The position numbers were made by a program, and so were the translations under genes. Of a stretch of DNA of 64,000 nt, positions 59,052 to 64,000 are shown piece by piece. Source of the DNA: G963667675 sp963667675 (GTDB lineage Bacteria; Chloroflexota; Dehalococcoidia; Lucifugimonadales; UBA3495); assembly GCA_963667675.1 (NCBI GenBank), contig OY763929.1, positions 310,001 through 374,000 of the forward strand. Direction: 5' to 3'. Below the pieces are notes generated by a model. The model had not been told where the DNA came from, ran no database searches, and was given only the letters and a program-made list of their open reading frames with translations. Position 1 is the first letter of the stretch, and each line of letters opens with the position of its first letter.

Positions 59052-59474
59052 CTACGCCTGGGGTTTGAAGCGGACGAGAAAGCTGGCTTCGCCCAGGGGG
59101 TAGCCATCGAACAGGATGGCGGCGGTATGGCGGCCCGGCGCTTGAACGGGGATGCGGAAGACCCGAATCCACCGCTGAAACAGGATGCCCTCCTCCCACT
59201 CGATGCGCTGCGGGGGAGGCGGGTCCAGCGGGGCTCCGGGGGCCTTGATGGCGACCAGCAGGTGATGGGGTCCCGGCTCGGCGCCGGCGATGCAGAAGGC
59301 CAGGTGCAGGTCCACCTCGCCCAGCACTGGGCCGTCTTTCCGCTCTCCCTCTGGAAAGGAGAATTCTACCAGGTCGACCACGCCCTTCAGCGCCAGTTCG
59401 TCGCCGGGGCCCTCCTCGGTTTCCCGGCAGAAGAGCGCGTATTTCAGATACGGTCCTGAATCACCTGAAGCCAA
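59052..59474 (-). CDS. DUF6941-like hypothetical protein
   Basis: The 140-residue beta-rich protein reads PYLKYALFCRETEEGPGDEL, VLGEVDLHLAFCIAGAEPGP, WIRVFRIPVQAPGRHTAAIL and DGYPLGEASFLVRF. The pattern (an early ALFC, paired strands and a G-x-Y-x-like end) resembles DUF6941 proteins. TTG at 59474, behind GGAGGG, is the likely start; ATG at 59510 has none. Unknown function. Confidence 0.6.
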   Translation of the reverse strand: MASGDSGPYLKYALFCRETEEGPGDELALKGVVDLVEFSFPEGERKDGPVLGEVDLHLAFCIAGAEPGPHHLLVAIKAPGAPLDPPPPQRIEWEEGILFQRWIRVFRIPVQAPGRHTAAILFDGYPLGEASFLVRFKPQA

Positions 59475-59649
59475 TGCGTAGAGCCCTCCATTCCATGCCC
59501 TTGAACCCAAACCATTCTAGCACGGGCGGTTGGGGACGCTTAGCGCTCCCGCGGGGCGGCGGCGGGCATTGCCAAACCTGTATCTCCGCTGTCAAACTAC
59601 CACGGGGGGTCGGCTGACCGTTACGCCCTACTCAGCCCCAGGGGAGGCA

Positions 59650-59925
59650 ATGATGGCCGAGGGCATCATCGACATGCAGGACATGGAAGTCATTTTCTCG
59701 GTTACCGATTCCCTGGGCATACACCGGGAGTCGGTGCGGGTGGAGCTGGTGAAGGAAGACCCCGGGGTCGTGGGACAAGACGCCGGGGGGATGGTGGAAA
59801 TCACCATTCCTGAAAGCGGAACGGTGGAGGAGTTTGCCGAACGGTTGAGGACGGAACTGGAGGGGCTTGGGTACACGGCTCAAGAGATGGATATGGTGGA
59901 GGAGGACGAAGAGGACTGGCTTTAG
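59650..59925 (+). CDS. Small acidic hypothetical protein
   Basis: The 91-residue protein starts MMAEGIIDMQDMEVIFSVTD behind GGGGAGG. It has IPESGTVEEFAERLRTELEG and an acidic tail EMDMVEEDEEDWL. Net charge is strongly negative. No family is recognised. It converges on npdG with a six-base gap. Confidence 0.6.
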   Translation: MMAEGIIDMQDMEVIFSVTDSLGIHRESVRVELVKEDPGVVGQDAGGMVEITIPESGTVEEFAERLRTELEGLGYTAQEMDMVEEDEEDWL

Positions 59926-59931
59926 AAGGCT

Positions 59932-60579
59932 CTATACCCCCGCCACTTTTATCCCGGCGTGGACTTTGTATATCCGATTGATGTTGACCAGTAGCGGGGT
60001 GATCTGCTCGACGTACTTGGCGTTGGCCAGGATGCCGCCGTCCACCGGCCGCAGGTTGGGAATCTTGGGAGTCAGGCCCATGACCAGGTCCTTGGCGTCC
60101 TGGTGGTCGGAGCAAATAATCACGTCGCCTTCCAGGGTCTTGGAGGGGTCCTGGAGGTCTTCTGCGCTGACCGTCTGAAACGCGCCGACTACCAGGGAGT
60201 CCGGCAGCAACTCCTGAGCTTCCTGGGCGGCCGACCCGGCTTCGACTTCTACCGCGCTGGCGCCCCGGCCCCGCTGGAAGGTCATGGGAGCTATAACGTT
60301 GACGACGGTCTTGCCCGCCAGCTCTGTCCCCAACTGCTCCAGCGTCGGCCGCTGGCCTTCGTAGGGAAAGGTCAAGAAGACCGCGTCGGCTGACCCCGCG
60401 GCGTCGGCATTGGCGGCGCCCTCTATCTTGGCCGGGGGCGCCAGGGCGCGCAGTTCATCCGCGGCGTTGGCGGCCCGCGCCGCGTCCCGGGAACCGATGA
60501 CCACCGATTCCCCTGCCATAGCCAACCTCAGCGCCAAGCCTCTGCCCTCGGGTCCGGTGCCTCCCAGGAACGCCAGCAT
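59932..60579 (-). CDS. npdG: F420:NADP oxidoreductase (NpdG-type)
   Basis: This 215-residue Rossmann protein reads LAFLGGTGPEGRGLALRLAM, VVIGSRDAARAANAADELRA, VFLTFPYEGQR and KTVVNVIAPMTFQ, then the C-terminal GGILANAKYVEQITPLLVNI. These features match F420-dependent NADP reductases, which move hydride between F420 and NADP. It implies that the organism uses F420, which suits the LLM enzymes of the window. Confidence 0.85.
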   Translation of the reverse strand: MLAFLGGTGPEGRGLALRLAMAGESVVIGSRDAARAANAADELRALAPPAKIEGAANADAAGSADAVFLTFPYEGQRPTLEQLGTELAGKTVVNVIAPMTFQRGRGASAVEVEAGSAAQEAQELLPDSLVVGAFQTVSAEDLQDPSKTLEGDVIICSDHQDAKDLVMGLTPKIPNLRPVDGGILANAKYVEQITPLLVNINRIYKVHAGIKVAGV

Positions 60580-60806
60580 AACAACTCCTCATCTCAGCAA
60601 ACACGTCTATTTTGGCCTGGCACACTATACACCGCGCCTTGTTATGGGGGAAAGAGCGGGCGTCTGTCGGAGTAAGTCGGACGACAGAACCTAGCCCCAG
60701 GACTGACACGGCCACGCCTTGATTACAGAGGTCCCCCCGCAGTTGGAATAGGATATAATCCACAGGCTCAATCCCAGGGGACTTTGGCAAGGAGGCGGGA
60801 TAGCCT

Positions 60807-61985
60807 ATGGTTGACCTGAGGCGCGGCGCGGCCATTGTGGGCATACACGAGCACGTCACCCGCTACGCGCCGGACAAGAGCGAGCTGCAAATCCAAGGCG
60901 AGAGCGTGGTGAAGGCCCTGGAGGACGCCGGGCTGACCAAGAAGGACGTGGACGGGTTGCTGACGGCGTCGTCCGGCGCGAGCGACAGCGCACTGAATCT
61001 GGCCGACTACCTGGACATGTATCCCGACTACCTGGACAACACCAACGTGGGCGGCGCTTCTTTCGAGTTCCACCTGGGCCACGCCCTTAACGCCATCGCC
61101 GCGGGTCGGATCAACTGCGCCGTCATCACCTACAGCGCCATGACCCGCTCCGGCGGGCTGTCCATGGGCACCGGCGCAGCGGCGTGGACGCAAGCCGGCC
61201 TGGTGCCGTCTCCCGACAGCTTCGAGTACCTGTACGGCATCACCACCGTGGGCCTGTATGCCTTGATCGCCCAGCGGCACATGCACCAGTACGGCACCAA
61301 GCCGGAACACCTGGCTGAAATCGCCGTGGCGGTAAGAAAGCACGCCTCCATGAACCCCCAGGCCCTGTTCCGTAACCCCATCACCGTGGAGGACGTGGTC
61401 AGGTCACGAATAATCTCGTCGCCGTTGCACCTGCTGGACTGCTGCGTGATCACCGACGGTGGCGGCGCGGTGGTGGTGGCCTCGCCGGAAGTGGCACGCA
61501 ACTGCCGCCACCGGCCCGTCTGGGTGCTGGGCACGGGCGAAGCGGCGGCCCATCAGGGCGCCGGCAAGCGGGACCTGGTCTACACCGCGGCCAAGCAGAG
61601 CCGCGGGCCGGCGTTCGCCATGGCCGGGGTTACCCACGACGACATCGACATGGCTATGATTTACGACTCGTTCACCATCACGGTGCTGGAAGCGCTGGAA
61701 GACCTGGGCTTCTGCGAGAAGGGAGAGGGCGGCGACTTCGTGTCCGGAGGCCGGCTGCAGATCGGGGGAGGGCTGCCCATCAACACCGACGGCGGGGGCC
61801 TGTCGTCAAACCACCCCGGCATGAGGGGGATCTTCCTGTTAATGGAAGCGACCCGGCAGCTCCGCCACCAGTTCGAGGGGACGCCGCGGCAGGTGCCGGA
61901 CTGCAAGATTGCCCTGTGCCACGGCACTGGGGGCAGCCTGGGAGCCCGCCACAGCGGCGGCACGGTAATCCTGGGGAGGGACTAG
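60807..61985 (+). CDS. Thiolase-like (SCP-x/Ltp2-type) protein, probable retro-aldolase subunit
   Basis: This 392-residue thiolase-fold protein has AIVGIHEHVTRYAPDKSELQ, NTNVGGASFEFHLGHALNAI (no cysteine at the thiolase nucleophile site) and ALCHGTGGSLGARHSGGTVI. Such thiolase-like proteins paired with DUF35 proteins act as aldolases in steroid side-chain degradation (Ltp2-ChsH2). It lies five bases before the DUF35 gene, which fits that complex. Confidence 0.85.
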   Translation: MVDLRRGAAIVGIHEHVTRYAPDKSELQIQGESVVKALEDAGLTKKDVDGLLTASSGASDSALNLADYLDMYPDYLDNTNVGGASFEFHLGHALNAIAAGRINCAVITYSAMTRSGGLSMGTGAAAWTQAGLVPSPDSFEYLYGITTVGLYALIAQRHMHQYGTKPEHLAEIAVAVRKHASMNPQALFRNPITVEDVVRSRIISSPLHLLDCCVITDGGGAVVVASPEVARNCRHRPVWVLGTGEAAAHQGAGKRDLVYTAAKQSRGPAFAMAGVTHDDIDMAMIYDSFTITVLEALEDLGFCEKGEGGDFVSGGRLQIGGGLPINTDGGGLSSNHPGMRGIFLLMEATRQLRHQFEGTPRQVPDCKIALCHGTGGSLGARHSGGTVILGRD

Positions 61986-61990
61986 GTCAC

Positions 61991-62401
61991 ATGACGACTT
62001 GGAAGAAGCCGCTGCCGACGATTGCCGGCGAGACCCTGCCCTTCTGGGACGCCTGCAAGCGGGGGAAGCTGCTGCTGCAGAGGTGCGGCCGTTGCCAGGA
62101 GTACCAGTTCTATCCCCGGGGCATCTGTTCAAATTGCTGGAGCACGGACGTCAACTGGGTCGAGGCCAGCGGCAAGGGGACGGTGTGGACGTTCACTGTG
62201 ACGCGCCTGAACCGGGACCCGGGCTTTATCGACGACGTGCCTTACGTGCTGGCCCTGGTCGAGTTGGACGAAGGGGTGAAGCTGTTCACCAACATCGTCG
62301 AGTGCAATCCCGACGAGGTGAGCATCGGGATGCCCGTCGAAGTTACGTTTGTGCGGGCGACCGACCAGGTGACGGTGCCTTACTTCAAGCCCGTCGGCTG
62401 A
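61991..62401 (+). CDS. DUF35 OB-fold zinc-ribbon protein
   Basis: The 136-residue protein starts at ATG 61991 and has a rubredoxin-like zinc ribbon QRCGRCQEYQFYPRGICSNC, then an OB fold (GKGTVWTFTVTRLNRDPGFI). DUF35 proteins bind acyl-CoA-processing thiolases as partners. The adjacency and five-base gap support a complex with the upstream thiolase-like protein. Confidence 0.9.
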   Translation: MTTWKKPLPTIAGETLPFWDACKRGKLLLQRCGRCQEYQFYPRGICSNCWSTDVNWVEASGKGTVWTFTVTRLNRDPGFIDDVPYVLALVELDEGVKLFTNIVECNPDEVSIGMPVEVTFVRATDQVTVPYFKPVG

Positions 62402-62407
62402 GGGCGT

Positions 62408-64000
62408 CTACGCCCTATTTCTCGGACTTCTTTTTTCCTCGAGGGCCTCTAAGACGCTGCCGGGAGTCATGGGGAGCTTTCTGAGGCGGATGCCCACGGC
62501 GTCGTAGATGGCGTTGGAGAGGGCCGCCAGCGGGGGGATGATGGGCGCCTCGCCCACTCCCCTGAGCCCGTAGGGGTGCTGCGGGTTGGGGACTTCTGTA
62601 ATCACCGCTTCGATCATGGGCAGGTCCAAGCTGGTGGGCATGCGGTAGTCCAGGAAGCTGGCGTTGAGCATGGCGCCGTCTTTGTTGTAGAAGTACTCTT
62701 CGTTGAGGGCCCAGCCGATGCCCTGGACGGTGCCGCCCTGGATCTGGCCTTCCACGTAGCTGGGGTGCACCGCGGTGCCGGCGTCCATGAAGGCGGTGAA
62801 GCGCAGGATGTCGACTTTGCCGGTCTCCTCGTCCACCTCCACGTCGACGATGTTGCCGGCGATGACGGGGCCCAAGGGGGTGCCGTTGGGGCAGGATGCG
62901 GAGCAGGTGATGGGGCCGCCGGTGCCCAGCAGTCTAGCCGACAACTCTTTGAAGGTCAGGCGGTCTTCAGGGTTCTTCTTGCAAACGAAGACGCCGTCCT
63001 GCAGCTCCACGTCCTCCGGCTGCACCTCCCATATCAGGGCGGCGCGGGCGCACATCTGGTCCCTGACGTCCTCGGCGGCGGAGATGGCGGCCAGGCCGGT
63101 GTCGAAGGCGATGCGGCTGCCGCCGGTGCCTGCGGTATAGCCGATGGCGTCGGTGTCCACCACGGTGGGGTAAATGTCCTCGGCGTTCAGGCCCAAGACC
63201 TCGGCGGCCTGCATGGCCACCGCGGTCCGGGTGCCGCCGATGTCAACCGAGCCGGTAATCAGGTTGATAGTCCCGTTGCCGTTGACGTTGATGGTGGCTG
63301 ACGAGGGCTGGCCGGACTGCATGCGGAACCCCACGGCCACGCCGCGGCCCTGGTTGGGCTTGTCCAGCGGCGCGCTGTAGTGGGGATGGGCCTTCATCTC
63401 CTCTTCCATCTCTTTGATGCCGATCTTGGCCAGGGGCACGCCGGTGGGCATCCGGTCGCCTTCCTCGGCCACGTTCATCAACCGGAACTCCATGGGGTCG
63501 AGGCCCAGCTTCTCGGCCAGTTCGTCGATGACCGGCTCCACGGCAAAGGTGCCCTGGGGCTGGCCCGGGGCCCGGTAGGCCTGGACCTTCTGCTTGTTGC
63601 AGACGATGTCGTAGCCGTTAATCAACTGGTTTTCGACGTTGTACTGGCCGGTGGCGGCCATGGCGCCGCCGCCGACGGGGGAGCCGGGGAAGGCCCCGGC
63701 CTCGAAGGCCATGTAGAGTTCTATGGCGGTAATCTTGCCGGCCTTGGTTGCGCCGATCTTGCAGCGCTGGAAGGTCGCCGAGGTTGGGCCGGTGCCCTCG
63801 AAGACTTCTTTGCGGTCCATGACAATCTTCACCGGCCGGCCGCTCTTGCGGGACAGGACCGCGGCCGCGGGCTCCAGGTAGCAGGTTAGCTTGGCGCCGA
63901 ACCCGCCGCCGATTTCGGTGGGTATGACCTTGACCATGGATTCGGGAAGGTCCAGGATGGCGGCCGTGGCGGCGCGAACGCCGAAGGAACTCTGGGTGCA
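62408..64000 (-). CDS. Molybdopterin-binding subunit of a xanthine dehydrogenase-family hydroxylase (5' end outside window)
   Basis: The 530 residues in the window run from CTQSSFGVRAATAAILDLPE to the stop at 62408, so about one third to half of the large subunit is missing at the N-terminus. The visible part has the GGGFGAKL loop, GQIQGGTVQGIGWALNEEYF, and the active-site glutamate in LRGVGEAPIIPPLAALSNAI. FAD and 2Fe-2S subunits are not in view. Substrate unknown: aldehydes, purines, CO and N-heterocycles are all possible in this family. Confidence 0.9.
   Translation of the reverse strand, partial: CTQSSFGVRAATAAILDLPESMVKVIPTEIGGGFGAKLTCYLEPAAAVLSRKSGRPVKIVMDRKEVFEGTGPTSATFQRCKIGATKAGKITAIELYMAFEAGAFPGSPVGGGAMAATGQYNVENQLINGYDIVCNKQKVQAYRAPGQPQGTFAVEPVIDELAEKLGLDPMEFRLMNVAEEGDRMPTGVPLAKIGIKEMEEEMKAHPHYSAPLDKPNQGRGVAVGFRMQSGQPSSATINVNGNGTINLITGSVDIGGTRTAVAMQAAEVLGLNAEDIYPTVVDTDAIGYTAGTGGSRIAFDTGLAAISAAEDVRDQMCARAALIWEVQPEDVELQDGVFVCKKNPEDRLTFKELSARLLGTGGPITCSASCPNGTPLGPVIAGNIVDVEVDEETGKVDILRFTAFMDAGTAVHPSYVEGQIQGGTVQGIGWALNEEYFYNKDGAMLNASFLDYRMPTSLDLPMIEAVITEVPNPQHPYGLRGVGEAPIIPPLAALSNAIYDAVGIRLRKLPMTPGSVLEALEEKRSPRNRA

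Noticed and set aside
1..64000. CRISPR arrays, tRNA and rRNA genes
   Set aside because: No regularly spaced direct repeats and no tRNA-like T-arm or cloverleaf were noticed; a covariance scan would be needed to be certain.

Overview
The window looks like a high-GC chromosome segment of an uncultured Chloroflexota bacterium, most likely of the Dehalococcoidia/SAR202 type. This is inferred from gene content, not from a marker phylogeny. The indicators are two luciferase-like (LLM) oxidoreductases plus an F420:NADPH reductase, two cytoplasmic reductive-dehalogenase-like proteins in tandem, paralogous SDR and MaoC genes, a MmgE/PrpD protein, a thiolase/DUF35 pair, a molybdopterin hydroxylase, tandem mini-desulforedoxins, and short palindromic intergenic repeats. 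No tRNA, rRNA or CRISPR array was seen.

Layout. 1-3.1 kb: end of a LivF-like ATPase, CoxG, MmgE/PrpD, MOSC. 3.2-8.0 kb: an AT-richer accessory island with an unknown protein, an XRE-ImmA/IrrE regulator-protease, a multidomain Doc/Fic protein, and a Dcd-fold protein paired with a RelE-like toxin behind a palindromic operator. That last pair sits between a decayed copy of the 3' end of a PII gene and the intact PII gene. 8.0-10.0 kb: PII plus two DUF1538 membrane proteins. 10-15 kb: DUF3224, yqeY, purQ, aroK, aroB, tgt. 14.8-16.7 kb: threonine synthase/NIL/MoaD-like operon. 17-20 kb: nhaA with a structured leader, ABM protein, inositol monophosphatase. 20.1-22.6 kb: XamI-type restriction-modification. 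22.8-33 kb: amidohydrolase, prs, small DUF5678-like/retropepsin pair, ispH, flippase-like protein, DUF488, gpsA, plsY, der, argF. 33-35.7 kb: pentapeptide-TIR protein and an IS110 element. 35.7-39 kb: two reductive-dehalogenase-like genes and a decayed HigBA. 39-45.5 kb: rsmI, PPIase, mgtE, MFS, leucine dehydrogenase. 45.6-50.2 kb: MaoC pair, SDR/retropepsin/SDR, LLM oxidoreductase. 50-57 kb: lipoproteins, plsC-cmk, HEPN-like protein, PAP2, CvpA. 57-64 kb: second LLM oxidoreductase, two desulforedoxins, F420 reductase, thiolase plus DUF35, molybdenum hydroxylase.

The main finds are four. (1) An IS110-family element is inserted in a REP-like palindrome with a duplicated core (CT on the transposase strand). 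Its 5' non-coding region carries a readable bridge RNA: segments matching both target halves and both element ends can be picked out by eye. The host palindrome also completes the transposase stop codon. (2) The Dcd-fold/RelE pair has lost the catalytic glutamate of dCTP deaminase and has an operator palindrome upstream, so it may be a toxin-antitoxin or defence module. (3) The three-gene cassette before it encodes an IF2_N-like/Doc protein with an uncharacterised C-terminus. (4) rsmI appears to start at AUA, and a HigB toxin has lost its core in frame while its antitoxin is intact.
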